A stretch of DNA of 64,000 nucleotides from contig NZ_FNSZ01000001.1 in the NCBI RefSeq assembly GCF_900105245.1, positions 8,182,001-8,246,000 of the forward strand, written 5' to 3'. Positions 51,446 to 59,845 of the stretch are shown here, one piece after another (positions within the stretch are counted from its first letter, which is position 1; each line of letters begins with the position of its first letter). A model generated the notes under the pieces. That model did no database searches. It saw only the letters and a list, made by a program, of their open reading frames with translations, and had not been told where the DNA came from. The translations under genes and the position numbers were made by a program. The stretch comes from Streptomyces sp. 1222.5. Its GTDB lineage: Bacteria; Actinomycetota; Actinomycetes; Streptomycetales; Streptomycetaceae.

Positions 51446-51472
51446 CCCTCTCACTCGTTCGGAGTGAGAGGG
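51446..51472 (-). promoter_or_regulatory. Hairpin enclosing the ribosome site of the DUF3592 gene
   Basis: CCCTCTCACTC (51446-51456) pairs perfectly with GAGTGAGAGGG (51462-51472), loop of five. On the minus-strand mRNA the 3' arm contains GAGAGGG, the Shine-Dalgarno sequence, five bases before GTG 51440. Folding would hide it. As DNA the same dyad could be an operator. Confidence 0.65.
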
Positions 51473-51537
51473 ACGCTATCCCAGTGGTCCCGGTGGCCTT
51501 ACTCCCACCCCGGAACATGGGTGGCCCCGCACGTGCC

Positions 51538-52473
51538 CTATGGCTCGGTGGGCGGGCGCGTCGTCGACCGGTAGGAGTTCCAGTCGGCCCGGCCGCCCTC
51601 GCCCAACACGCTCACGTCGGCCGCGAGTTCGGTGCGGGGACGGGTGCGCAGTTCGCGTCGCGCGACCCGGGCGACCACGGCCGGGAAGAACGGCCGCAGG
51701 GGCTGGCACCAACGCAGCCACGGCGGTGCGTAGATGTAGGGGGCGCGCCGGGCGATGCCGGTGGTCAGCCACTCGGCCACCTGCTCCGGTGCGTGGACGC
51801 GGCGTGCGAAGCCGGGCTGGTGGCGGCGCAGGGCCTTGAGCACGGGATGCTCGTCGATGCCGGCGACCATGTCGGTGTCGGTCCAGTGGAGGTAGGCGAC
51901 ACCGACGGCGATCCGGTCGGGCTCGACCTCGCCGCGCAGGGCCTGGGCGAAGGATTCCGCACCGGCCTTGGAGGCGCAGTAGGCACTCATCATGGGGGCG
52001 GAACCGAAGGCCGCGGTGGAGGCGATCTGGAGGAAGAAGCCATGCCTGGCCGCCAGTTGGGGGAGGAACGCCCTGGCCGTGTTGGCGGATCCGACGAGAT
52101 TGACGTCGACGACCCGCTCCCACAGGTCCGCCGGAGTATCGGCGAACGGGCCGCCCGCGGCGATGCCGGCGTTGGCCACGACCACGTCGGCCGGGCCCAG
52201 CTCGTCGGCCACCCGTCGGGCGGCGGCCGCCAGCGCGGCGCGGTCGGTGACATCGGCCTCCACACACATGCTCCGGTTCGGCAGGGAGTCCGCCGTCCGG
52301 CGGAGGGTCTCCTCCTCGCGTCCCAGCAGAGCGAGGCGCATGCCGGCGTCGGAGAGCTGCCTCGCCAGAGCCGCACCGACCCCGCGCGCGGCTCCGGTCA
52401 CGACCGCGACCCGCCCACGCAGGGGTGCGAGGGCTGCGGAGCGGTGCCCGCCCACGCCGAAGATGTCGCGCAT
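51538..52473 (-). CDS. SDR-family oxidoreductase
   Basis: The 311-aa protein has GAARGVG (about 27-33), ANAG near 105-108, the Ser in IASTAAFG and YCASK (about 163-167). After the Rossmann domain the C-terminal extension with PPWLRWCQPLRPFFPAVVAR resembles membrane-associated SDRs that act on lipids or ketones. It is read from ATG 52473 toward the DUF3592 gene, with which it may share a transcript (20 bases separate its stop from the start of the longer DUF3592 frame). Substrate unknown. Confidence 0.88.
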   Translation of the reverse strand: MRDIFGVGGHRSAALAPLRGRVAVVTGAARGVGAALARQLSDAGMRLALLGREEETLRRTADSLPNRSMCVEADVTDRAALAAAARRVADELGPADVVVANAGIAAGGPFADTPADLWERVVDVNLVGSANTARAFLPQLAARHGFFLQIASTAAFGSAPMMSAYCASKAGAESFAQALRGEVEPDRIAVGVAYLHWTDTDMVAGIDEHPVLKALRRHQPGFARRVHAPEQVAEWLTTGIARRAPYIYAPPWLRWCQPLRPFFPAVVARVARRELRTRPRTELAADVSVLGEGGRADWNSYRSTTRPPTEP

Positions 52474-52674
52474 GTGTCGTCCTCATCCACCAGTTTGCCG
52501 GATCACGCAGCCGTCAATCGACGTATGCCTCACGAGCGGCACGCCCTAACGGTGGGCGGGGCCGCTTCGCGCCCCGGCGTGGCCTGTCCGGAGCCGCCCG
52601 ACGGTCGGACGCTGCGAGCGCTGCGGGTGCACCGTCGGGCCGAAGGCCCGGCCGTTCGGCCGGGGGAGTGGTGT

Positions 52675-52698
52675 CGCCTGAGTAGGTGTACTCAGGCG
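52675..52698. promoter_or_regulatory. 24-base dyad upstream of membrane protein gene
   Basis: CGCCTGAGTA (52675-52684) and TACTCAGGCG (52689-52698) are perfect inverted arms around GGTG. The dyad lies 89 bases before the chosen start of the membrane protein gene and has the look of a dimeric regulator site over the promoter. A second inverted repeat rich in CGGCC lies just upstream (52638-52661). Confidence 0.5.
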
Positions 52699-52786
52699 GG
52701 GCCGGCCGGGAACCGGCAGAATGCCCGCCATGATGTCGGGAGAGCCGGCCGGAGGGGCACCTCGGGGCCTGGGCGGGGGAGAGCAC

Positions 52787-53950
52787 ATGACGTACCGGCG
52801 CGCGGTGATACCGGCACTGGTCGGTGGACTGCTGATCACACTGCTGTTGTGGTGGGCGGGGGCCAGCACGCGAGCACTGCAACTGCCCGGAACTGGTACC
52901 GTGTTCGACGCCCAGTCCGCGAGCGAACTGCGACGCTGGCTGGCGCCCTGGGCGTACCCGTCCCGGGGCATGCCGCTGTCCGGCGGGTCCACGGAGACGA
53001 CCTGGACCGCAAGCACCCAGTACGCCGATCTGTACCGCACCGCCATGCAGATCAGGTACGTGGCGGTCTTCGCGTTCTTCCTGGCGGGCGCGCTGCTTCT
53101 GCTCCGCAGGATTCCGCCGACGCGGGGCCGTACGCCGGCCACGCTGCTCGCGCTGTGGGCCTGGGGGCCGGTGGCCGGAACGCTGGCGGTGACGGTCTCC
53201 GCACCCTGGCTGATCGCCTCCATGGGACGCGGCAGCTTCCGGGTCCTGCCGCAGCTGGCGAGTGTGACCGCATCGAGCGGGCCGGTCGTGGTGTTCGCCG
53301 CGCTGGTGGCCTCCGTGCTCACCGTGGCCGTAGCGCGTGTCACCGCCAAGGGCACCGATCCCGTGCCCCGGCAGAGTGCCCCGCCGCGCGCCGCTCGTCT
53401 GGCGGCGAGCGCCGGGACCGCGGTGATCGCGTTCTCGCTGGTGATCCTGTCGTACGAGTCGGTGGCGGCCCGGATCCAGACCTCGGCCGGCGGCTCGGGG
53501 CTGCTGTCCGAGCCTGGAGACCTGCTGCGACAGTGGCTGCTGCTGGGCGGCTGGACGGGCCCGTCGACCACGCCGCTCGGCCACTGGCTGCTGTACCGGG
53601 CGGCCGACGTGGTCATGCTGGCGGTGGTGTGGTGGGCGCTGCGGCTGCTGCCCGGCCTGCTCACCCGCACCACGGTTCCCGCGATGGCGGTGGGCGCGGT
53701 CTGCGCCACCGTGCTCGGCCTGCTGGCGAGCCAGCTCCTGCACATGGCGATGGACGACACCGTCACCGTGTGGGGTCCCGTCTATCTGTTCTCGAAGCTC
53801 GGTGAGAACGTGCCAGCCGCCCTCACTTTCGGTGGCGCGGCCGGACTCGTGGCGTTCGGCGTCCTGCGGCTGGCGGGTGGCGCGCCACTGGTGGCCGCCG
53901 GGCACCCCGGCGGTGAGACCAGGACCGTGGCGGAGGACGTCCACCGGTGA
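52787..53950 (+). CDS. Multi-pass membrane protein, unknown function
   Basis: From ATG 52787 (GGGGGAG five bases before) the protein has 387 aa, with about seven hydrophobic segments: VIPALVGGLLITLLLWWAG (6-24), VAVFAFFLAGALLLL, ATLLALWAWGPVAGTLAV, VVVFAALVASVLTVAVARV, AVIAFSLVILSY, VVMLAVVWWALRLLPGLL, AVGAVCATVLGLLASQLL and a last one near 360. An extracytoplasmic loop of about 65 residues follows the first helix (LQLPGTGTVFDAQSASELRR). No transporter or enzyme motif was recognised. An alternative ATG at 52721 would add 22 residues. It is a single gene with an upstream dyad. Confidence 0.75.
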   Translation: MTYRRAVIPALVGGLLITLLLWWAGASTRALQLPGTGTVFDAQSASELRRWLAPWAYPSRGMPLSGGSTETTWTASTQYADLYRTAMQIRYVAVFAFFLAGALLLLRRIPPTRGRTPATLLALWAWGPVAGTLAVTVSAPWLIASMGRGSFRVLPQLASVTASSGPVVVFAALVASVLTVAVARVTAKGTDPVPRQSAPPRAARLAASAGTAVIAFSLVILSYESVAARIQTSAGGSGLLSEPGDLLRQWLLLGGWTGPSTTPLGHWLLYRAADVVMLAVVWWALRLLPGLLTRTTVPAMAVGAVCATVLGLLASQLLHMAMDDTVTVWGPVYLFSKLGENVPAALTFGGAAGLVAFGVLRLAGGAPLVAAGHPGGETRTVAEDVHR

Positions 53951-53998
53951 GCCGGTGCCGGGGCCCGGGCCCGCGGGGCGGACGCTCACCGTAGTTCG

Positions 53999-54260
53999 TC
54001 AGTGCGGCCGAAGCCCCGCGAAGACCACCTCGAAGAACCGCTCCTGTCCGGCGGGGTCCGCTCCGAGCTGCTCCATCGCCCTGCCGATGCCGGCCGGCAG
54101 GGCGAGCAGCTCCGGCAGGCTCAGCTCCGGGCGGACCGCCCCGGCCCGCTGGGCTCCGGTCAGCAGTTCGCCCAGCCGATCCCGGATCGCCGTACTCGAC
54201 TCCCGCAGAGCCGATCGGACGTCCCCCCCCCGGCCGCGGCCAGCGCCTCCACGAAGTCGC
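53999..54260 (-). pseudogene. C-terminal remnant of a TetR regulator
   Basis: The minus strand encodes SDFVEALAAAGGG, then, one frame over, DVRSALRESSTAIRDRLGEL and onward to ERFFEVVFAGLRPH before the stop at 53999. This is the C-terminal ligand-domain half of a TetR protein; the DNA-binding half is absent. The frame changes at a run of nine C (54223-54231). Upstream it is joined at 54251-54265 to the remnant of an opposite-strand gene. Confidence 0.75.
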
Positions 54261-54457
54261 TTCGTCGCCGAGTGGGACCACCGGGTCCACCACCGGGTGA
54301 CCGGCGGACCTTCGAGGCCGCCAACATCCAGGTGCTGCGCGTCCATGACGGTCTGATCGTCGAAAGCCGCGACCACCACGACCACTTGGCCCTCATCGTG
54401 GGCGGTGACGGCCGGTCGGAGCTGGTGACGGCGCTGGACGGCAAACAGCGCGCGTGA
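54261..54457 (+). pseudogene. C-terminal remnant of a SnoaL-like protein
   Basis: The plus strand reads FVAEWDHRVHHRVTGG, shifts frame near 54310, and continues FEAANIQVLRVHDGLIVESR and DHHDHLALIV to a stop at 54457. This matches the last 60 residues of SnoaL/NTF2-like proteins; the N-terminal half is missing. Together with the TetR remnant it shows a deletion across a divergent promoter. Confidence 0.7.
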
Positions 54458-54558
54458 CGTACCGGGCCCGGCTCACCCGGGTGTGCGCGCCGGAGGTCGG
54501 GAGTGCGCCCGCCGGACCGGCTTCACGCGGTCCGGCAAGGCGGTGACGGGCCCGTCGG

Positions 54559-55230
54559 TCAGGGCGTGAACACCTCGTCGAGGTGGTCGATCGCTCCGTC
54601 GTCGCCCAGGTGGTACTTGAAGACCAACCCGCTGTTGGGATGCGCTTCGAGCCAGTCGAGGAATTCCTGGACCCCGATGTGCTGATTCTCCGTGCCGGCG
54701 ACGATGGGGTCGGTGGCGGTGACGTAGGCGGCCTGGTCCATGGGCAGGTAGACCTCCTTGCCCACGGTTTCGAACGGCGCACCGTCGGAATCGGCGGGAG
54801 CACAGCCCCAGTTGCCGTACCTGACGATCAGGCCGAGGGAACCGCCCTCGGGGGTGTAGCGGTAGACCGCGATCTCGTCGGGGGAGATGGGCATCTTGTG
54901 GTCGCAGCCGCTGGTACCGTCCGCGGCACTCGGAGCGGCCGGCTCGGCGGGTGCCGGAGTGGCGGCCGCGGACGGCGACTTGGCGCTGCCCGGCGCCCTG
55001 GTCGGTGTCGCGGCGGGCTTCGCGCCGGCCGTGGTGGAGCCGGTCTTCGTACCGTCCGCCGCCGGCTCGGCCGTCGCGGTGGGGCCGCCGGCCGAAGAGG
55101 TGTCCGTGCCGCCGTCTCCATCGCAGGCCGTGAGCGTCAACGCCAGGACGGCGATGGCGGACGCGCTCACCACGGTCCGATGGAGAACGGCGATGGGTCT
55201 CTGGCGGACGTTCTGTCTGTTTCTGGCCAC
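54559..55230 (-). CDS. Putative lipoprotein
   Basis: From GTG 55230 (AAGGGGG seven bases before) the protein has 223 aa. A basic n-region and hydrophobic core (VVSASAIAVLALTL) end in the lipobox LTAC, so the Cys at about 37 should be lipid-modified. A Ser/Thr/Ala/Pro-rich linker (about 40-105) leads to a compact domain with two cysteines (SGCDHKMPIS, NWGCAPAD) that may pair, and a C-terminal helix HIGVQEFLDWLEAHPNSGLV. Surface-anchored, function unknown. A longer frame upstream starts without a ribosome site and was not used. Confidence 0.8.
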   Translation of the reverse strand: MARNRQNVRQRPIAVLHRTVVSASAIAVLALTLTACDGDGGTDTSSAGGPTATAEPAADGTKTGSTTAGAKPAATPTRAPGSAKSPSAAATPAPAEPAAPSAADGTSGCDHKMPISPDEIAVYRYTPEGGSLGLIVRYGNWGCAPADSDGAPFETVGKEVYLPMDQAAYVTATDPIVAGTENQHIGVQEFLDWLEAHPNSGLVFKYHLGDDGAIDHLDEVFTP

Positions 55231-55402
55231 GGTGGCCCCCTTCTGCTCCTGCTGGTCGCAGCCCCTGCGAGGCTGATGCCTGTCGCAGAGACGGATGATT
55301 TCAGGCCAGGACCAGTTGCGGCGGACGGGGGGTCGTTGCCGACTCGTGACGAGCCTGCGCACGCGGGGGACGGCTTCGTGGCCTCGGTGCGGGCCGGGAG
55401 CG

Positions 55403-56119
55403 CTACCGGGGGTTCACCCACAGCGCCGAGGCGTGGGCGCAGAGGTCGCCCGCCGCCGTGGTCAGGGCGACGCCCATCCGATGCTTGCGCCCCTCCTCCG
55501 AGACGACCCACGCGTACGAGATCAGCCGCGCGGACACCGGCACCGGCCGGAGCAGTTGCGCGGTGAGGGACGCCGTCACCGCCCCCTCCCGCATGCTGCC
55601 GAGCAGTCGGCCCGCAGCGTTCCCGGGGCAGTCGAGCGCCCCCCACACCAGTTCCGGCCGCAGCTCCCCCTCGGCGTCGGCGAGCGCCGGTCCGGCGGTC
55701 CAGGCGGTGGCCACGAGATCCCGTCCCGGTACCACTCCGCAGTGCTGGCGCAGCCCGGTGTCGGGCGTACGGTCGAGTCCGCATCCGAAGCAGTCCACGG
55801 CACCTGCCGGCGGAGCCGCGCGGTACGCCTCGGCCGCCGCGTACGCCTCGTCCCAGGAGGGCGGTTCGGGGACGTCGAGGCGCACCTCGTCGGGCGTCGC
55901 CACCGCGAGCAGGCCGTCCGCGCCGGTCAGTACGGCGCCGCCGTCGTCGGTCCCGGTGAGTTCCACCGGCACCTCCACCGGCGTCGGCCGCCGGAAGTCC
56001 ACCCGTACGGTCTTGGCCGGCGCGCGCCCGGCGAGGACTCCCGCCACGTACCCGCCGAACGCCACCCCCGGATAGCCCCGCAACCGGCCCGGCACCGTGA
56101 TCGTCCCGATGTCGGTCAT
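55403..56119 (-). CDS. Hotdog-fold (PaaI-like) thioesterase-type protein
   Basis: The 238-aa protein starts MTDIGTITVPGRLRGYPGVA at ATG 56119, overlapping the stop of the HTH gene (ATGA). GGYVAGVLAG (22-31) is an N-terminal hotdog helix; the second half has CFGCG, PELVWGALDCPGNAAG and a strand set TASLTAQLLRPVPVSARLIS that corresponds to a second hotdog. CFGCG..P is similar to the 'C-FGCGP' motif of PaaI-like thioesterases. It probably binds an acyl or aryl thioester. The coupled small winged-helix gene likely regulates it. Confidence 0.75.
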   Translation of the reverse strand: MTDIGTITVPGRLRGYPGVAFGGYVAGVLAGRAPAKTVRVDFRRPTPVEVPVELTGTDDGGAVLTGADGLLAVATPDEVRLDVPEPPSWDEAYAAAEAYRAAPPAGAVDCFGCGLDRTPDTGLRQHCGVVPGRDLVATAWTAGPALADAEGELRPELVWGALDCPGNAAGRLLGSMREGAVTASLTAQLLRPVPVSARLISYAWVVSEEGRKHRMGVALTTAAGDLCAHASALWVNPR

Positions 56120-56463
56120 GCGCCCACCTCGCCCTCGTCGGACGGCGCCGTCCGGCCGGCCTCGTCATGGGCGAGCAGGGACAGGAGCGAGGCGACGGTC
56201 AGTCCCAGCCCGGCCTCCGCCGGGTGGCGGAGGATCTTGCCGGGGTCGATCCGGTAGGTGTTGGACCGGCCCTCGCGGGTGTGGGAGAGGTACCCGTCCT
56301 GCTCCAGATCGGTGATGATCTTCTGCACGGCGCGGTCGGTGAGCCGGCAGTGCGCGGCGATGTCGCGGATGCGGGCGTTGTGGTCGTCCGCGATGGCCGC
56401 GAGTACGCGGGCATGGTTGGTCAGAAAGGTCCATCCACTGTGTGGCTCGGGCACTGCGTCCAT
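56116..56463 (-). CDS. Winged helix-turn-helix regulator
   Basis: From ATG 56463 the protein has 115 aa: GWTFLTNHARVLAAIADDHN and ARIRDIAAHCRLTDRAVQKI form the helix-turn-helix, with QDGYLSHTREGRSNTYRI as wing. It is the MarR/ArsR-like small regulator type common in Streptomyces. An earlier ATG at 56496 is possible; the AT-rich run upstream (56491-56520) is probably its promoter, which would give a short or absent leader. Its stop overlaps the start of the hotdog gene, so the two are coexpressed. Ligand unknown. Confidence 0.88.
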   Translation of the reverse strand: MDAVPEPHSGWTFLTNHARVLAAIADDHNARIRDIAAHCRLTDRAVQKIITDLEQDGYLSHTREGRSNTYRIDPGKILRHPAEAGLGLTVASLLSLLAHDEAGRTAPSDEGEVGA

Positions 56464-56579
56464 GCCGCCAAGTCTAAGGGTCCACGGTTCACGCATTCAA
56501 AAACACGTACTTTATTTCGCGCATTGGGTGACGTATTTTGGCTCCCGGGGAATCTGGCCACCAGGTGTCGGAGGGCGCC

Positions 56580-56999
56580 ATGCAGAAGCCGGCCGAGTAC
56601 CACAAGTCCCTCATGACGCGAGGTTGTCTCCCGCGAGACGGAGGAAGCGGCCCCGGCCCCCTGCCGCCGGGCCGGCTGGTCGTCTCGTACACCTCGGTCG
56701 GGCCATGGACACGTGCGACGGTCCGCGGCGAACTCGACCTGAACGCCGGTCGCCAACTGCAACGAGCGCTGCACCGAGCGCTGACCGGTTCGGCCGAGGG
56801 CCTCGACCTGGACCTCACCAGACTCGACTTCTGCGACTGCGCGGGTCTGAACGTCCTGCTGGACCTGCGGCGGCAAGCCCTCCGGCAGCACAAGACCCTC
56901 ACCGTCTCCGCCGCCGGCCCCGCGGTCGGGAGGCTGCTCGACCTCATCGGGGCGCGTGAGCTGCTCGCCGACCCGGGTGCGCGCTCCGGCCGGCCGTGA
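56580..56999 (+). CDS. STAS-domain anti-anti-sigma factor
   Basis: From ATG 56580 (GGAGGG before it) the protein has 139 aa. After about 40 residues, TRATVRGELDLNAGRQLQRA and LDLDLTRLDFCDCAGLNVLL form the STAS fold, the latter with the phospho-acceptor region (usually D-S-S/T-G; here DCAGL, with Cys in place of the Ser). VSAAGPAVGRLLDLIGARELL completes it. Anti-anti-sigma proteins bind an HATPase anti-sigma kinase when dephosphorylated. The missing Ser/Thr suggests loss of phospho-control. The gene is convergent with a SpoIIE phosphatase gene (30 bases). Confidence 0.87.
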   Translation: MQKPAEYHKSLMTRGCLPRDGGSGPGPLPPGRLVVSYTSVGPWTRATVRGELDLNAGRQLQRALHRALTGSAEGLDLDLTRLDFCDCAGLNVLLDLRRQALRQHKTLTVSAAGPAVGRLLDLIGARELLADPGARSGRP

Positions 57000-57029
57000 G
57001 GCACCGCCCGCCCGCTGGAGTCACGCCGT

Positions 57030-58757
57030 TCAGCCGTCGCCCGCACCGCTTCGTGGAGGGATGCGCAGGGCGAGGAGCGCGACGTCGTCGTGGCCCGGCG
57101 GGCGGACACGGCGCAGGAGCTGGTCGGTGAAGGACGGCAGGCGGCGGTGGGCGAGGGCGGCGGCGTGTTGCCGCAGTCGGCGCAGGCCCTCGTCGAGGGG
57201 CTCGCCGGGCGCTTCGATGAGGCCGTCGGTGTACAGCAGCAGGGTCGAGCCGGGTGGCAGCACGGTGGTGGCGTCCGGGCGGGGGAGGTGTACCCCGGTG
57301 CCCAGCAGCAGGCCGTGGCCGTCGGTGAGGTAATCCGCCAGCCCGTCGTGGGTGACGAGCAGCGGTGGGGGGTGGCCCGCGTTGGTCCAGGACAGTTGCC
57401 AGTGTCCGTCGGCGGTCTGGGCGAGGCGGGCGAAGATCAGGGTGGCCATGGCCACGTCGGTGATGTGGTGGATCGCCTCGTCGAGCCGCTCGGTGACCCG
57501 GCTGGGCGTGTCCTGCTGGGACCAGGCGTAGGCGCGCAGCATGTTGCGCACCTGAGCCATGCCCGCCGCGGCCTCCAGATCGTGGCCGACGACGTCTCCG
57601 ATGGCCAGGGCGGTGGCCCCGTCGGACAGGGTGAATGCGTCGTACCAGTCGCCACCGACCTGTGAGGCGTCCGGAGCGGGCAGATAGCGGACGGTCAACT
57701 GGAGCCCGGGCACGCGCGGCATCTGGGGCAGCAGGTGCTTCTGCAGCGTCTCGGCGACCGCTCGCTGGCGTTGGTAGAGGCGGGCGTTGTCCAGCGCGAG
57801 GGCGGCCCGGCGGGCGATGTCCTCCAGCAGGGACAGGTCGGCGACGGTGAAGTGTCCCGGCTTCCGGGCGCGGCCCAGCGTCAGGGCACCCAGGACGTCC
57901 CGGGTGCTGCGGATGGGCGCGATGGCCGCCGAGTGGATTCCGGTGGCCTCGAACAGCCGGCGCTGTTCGACCGCGATGCCGGAGTCCGGGGCGCCCCGGT
58001 AGGTCTCGGGTCCGGCCAGGGTGGAGGCGACACCGCGCAGGGCACGGGACAGCGGCATCGGCGACTCCTCGGGAATCGGCGGCATCGGTCCCTGGAGGTC
58101 CTCGTGCCGCACCAGAACGTCACCGTCCGCCTGCACCACCGAGGTCCGCCACACCTCGTCGGCCTCGGTGATCAGATCGATGACGACCCAGTCCGCCAGC
58201 CGGGGCAGGAGCAGTGCCACCAGTCGGCGCAGCGCCTCGTCGACGTCGAGGGTGGAGGTCAGTCTCGTGGTGGTCTCGGCGAGCAGGGACAGCCGTTCCA
58301 GGTCGGTCAGCGATTCGGCGGCCTGGTCCGTGCCCGGTCCGGTGCCGTGCGCCTTGTCGAGGCCGTGGAAGACCACGAGCGCGCCGGTTCCGTGATCGCC
58401 CATGGCGTACGGGGTGATCATCCAGGAGATGGGCAGCAGGGACCCGTCGCCATGGACGAAGTAGTCCTCGTCGGCCTGTGCCGGACGTCCGGCGTGGAAC
58501 GCCTGCCGCATACTGCACTGCGTCGCGGGCAGCGATTGCCCCGAAGGCCCGCGATGCAGCAGGTCGTGGGCGTCCTGGCCGATCAGTTCGTCGGTGCGTC
58601 GGCCGAGCAGCTGTGCGGCGCCGGTGTTGACGGCGACGATACGGCCCTGGTCGTCCACCGCGTAGGCGGCGACGCCGATGGCCTCCAGGGTGATCTGGCC
58701 GGTGGGTATCGCCTCGGACTCAACCCCGGGAACATCCGCCTTGTCCTGCCCCGTCAT
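57030..58757 (-). CDS. PAS-GAF-SpoIIE phosphatase
   Basis: The 575-aa protein starts at ATG 58757 with AGGAGG eight bases before. Order of domains: PAS (about 20-135: YAVDDQGRIVAVNTGAAQLL), GAF (about 190-345: LLAETTTRLTSTLDVDEALR; LSLLEDIARRAALALDNARL), and SpoIIE/PP2C (about 365-570: VGGDWYDAF, IGDVVGHDLEAAAGMAQVRN, LLLYTDGLIEAPG, HDDVALLAL). It is a soluble, signal-sensing phosphatase that should act on a STAS protein, very plausibly the one encoded 30 bases away and convergent. Similar proteins are abundant in Streptomyces. Confidence 0.93.
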   Translation of the reverse strand: MTGQDKADVPGVESEAIPTGQITLEAIGVAAYAVDDQGRIVAVNTGAAQLLGRRTDELIGQDAHDLLHRGPSGQSLPATQCSMRQAFHAGRPAQADEDYFVHGDGSLLPISWMITPYAMGDHGTGALVVFHGLDKAHGTGPGTDQAAESLTDLERLSLLAETTTRLTSTLDVDEALRRLVALLLPRLADWVVIDLITEADEVWRTSVVQADGDVLVRHEDLQGPMPPIPEESPMPLSRALRGVASTLAGPETYRGAPDSGIAVEQRRLFEATGIHSAAIAPIRSTRDVLGALTLGRARKPGHFTVADLSLLEDIARRAALALDNARLYQRQRAVAETLQKHLLPQMPRVPGLQLTVRYLPAPDASQVGGDWYDAFTLSDGATALAIGDVVGHDLEAAAGMAQVRNMLRAYAWSQQDTPSRVTERLDEAIHHITDVAMATLIFARLAQTADGHWQLSWTNAGHPPPLLVTHDGLADYLTDGHGLLLGTGVHLPRPDATTVLPPGSTLLLYTDGLIEAPGEPLDEGLRRLRQHAAALAHRRLPSFTDQLLRRVRPPGHDDVALLALRIPPRSGAGDG

Positions 58758-59170
58758 GCCCTCGCCTCCTGGATGTCGAGCCCGTGACCTCGGCGCCGTG
58801 TCCGCCGGGCGCCCGGCTCTGTCCTCCCACGCCTTCACCCCTCGTATGCCCAGCCGTCGCGAAAGAACCAGCCGTGCCGTCCGGCGATCTTGGTGGACGG
58901 GCGGTCCGGGCTGGTCGGAGACGAGTGCGCAGTCGTCGCCCGACGCGGCGGCGCTGCGGAGACGGGTTCCCCGTCGGATGCATCCGGCGTTCAGGTCCGT
59001 ACGGAACTACGGGTGAGGGGACGGGGCGACCTACCCGTCCGAGCGCCCGCTGCCATGTGGGATGCACGGGAGGCGGCGCGCTCCTGGGCCCCCTTGCACG
59101 GCGGTGCGGGGGCCCGGTCCGACACCTCTCCCCGTCAGCGGGCGGCGCCGGTGAGCGCGAGGAAGTCGTC
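58758..59170. other. 413-base region without a recognisable gene
   Basis: All frames here are Arg/Gly/Ser-rich and have no domain resemblance; no ribosome site, hairpin or repeat stands out. It may hold the decayed 5' part of the regulator remnant that follows, and the promoter of the PAS-GAF phosphatase at its left end. Confidence 0.5.
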
Positions 59171-59606
59171 AGGTCGAAGGAGCGGGGTGCTGACCGAGGG
59201 CGCGGACGAGAAGGCGGAGCAGGCCGCGGTACGGACCGCCGGCCGGCGTGGCCATGAGCTGGGCGCGGCCGCACGGGAGGAGACCCGCCCGGGCCGTCTG
59301 GGCCCGGAGCGTGGGCTGCCCGCGTGCGAGGGCCTGCTCGACGCGTACGGCTACGAGCCCGTCCGGGAGACCCCCACCCGGCTGCGGCTGCGCAACTGCC
59401 CCTTCCACCCGCTGGCCGCGAAGGCTCCGGACCTGGTCTGCGGGATGAACCAGGCCTTCCTCAGCGGGTACCTGGACGGCCTCGAGGTCAACGGGGTCGA
59501 GGCCGTCCTCGCCCCGCACCCGGGGGAGTGCTGCGTACGGCTGGGACCGAACGACACCGCCCCTGACGACACCGCCCACGGCGACCCGGGGGCCGACGAC
59601 CGCTGA
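59171..59606 (+). pseudogene. N-terminally truncated HTH regulator (SufR/ArsR-like C-terminus)
   Basis: The frame reads TAGRRGHELGAAAREET, then ACEGLLDAYGYEPVRETPTR, LRLRNCPFHPLAAKAPDLVC and GMNQAFLSGYLDGLEV, ending with AVLAPHPGECCVRLGPND and a stop at 59606. This is the Cys-containing effector half of a winged-helix regulator in which NCPF...LVC...CC may hold a metal or Fe-S cluster. The DNA-binding half that should precede it cannot be found in any frame. GTG at about 59189 could start a 139-aa product, but it would lack the HTH. Probably a remnant; a new stand-alone protein is less likely. Confidence 0.6.
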
Positions 59607-59845
59607 CGCCACGCGGGGTGTCAGCGGCTCCTCCCGTCCCACGGCCTGGCGGGCGATGACGTGGACGACGGCGCCCGGCGCGGCGCCGTGGACGCACAGC
59701 GCTGTGAGCAGTACGACGGGGTCGTCCAGTAGGGCGGTGGTGATGACACCGACAGAACCCGTGGCGCCGCCGAGACGGCCGGTCGGTCACGGACGGCGCG
59801 GGCGGGGAAACGGTCGCGGAGCGTCGACGGTCCAGCCGAGCCTGG
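59607..59845. other. 239-base region, possible coding remnant on minus strand
   Basis: On the minus strand 59600-59770 reads GVITTALLDDPVVLLTALCV and HGAAPGAVVHVIARQAVGRE with strong G/C third-position bias but no start, no recognised family and no continuation. It may be the relic of another gene. Confidence 0.3.

Noticed and set aside
54223..54231. Run of nine C as a programmed frameshift site
   Set aside because: The gene is already missing its N-terminal half, so slippage would not restore a working TetR protein.
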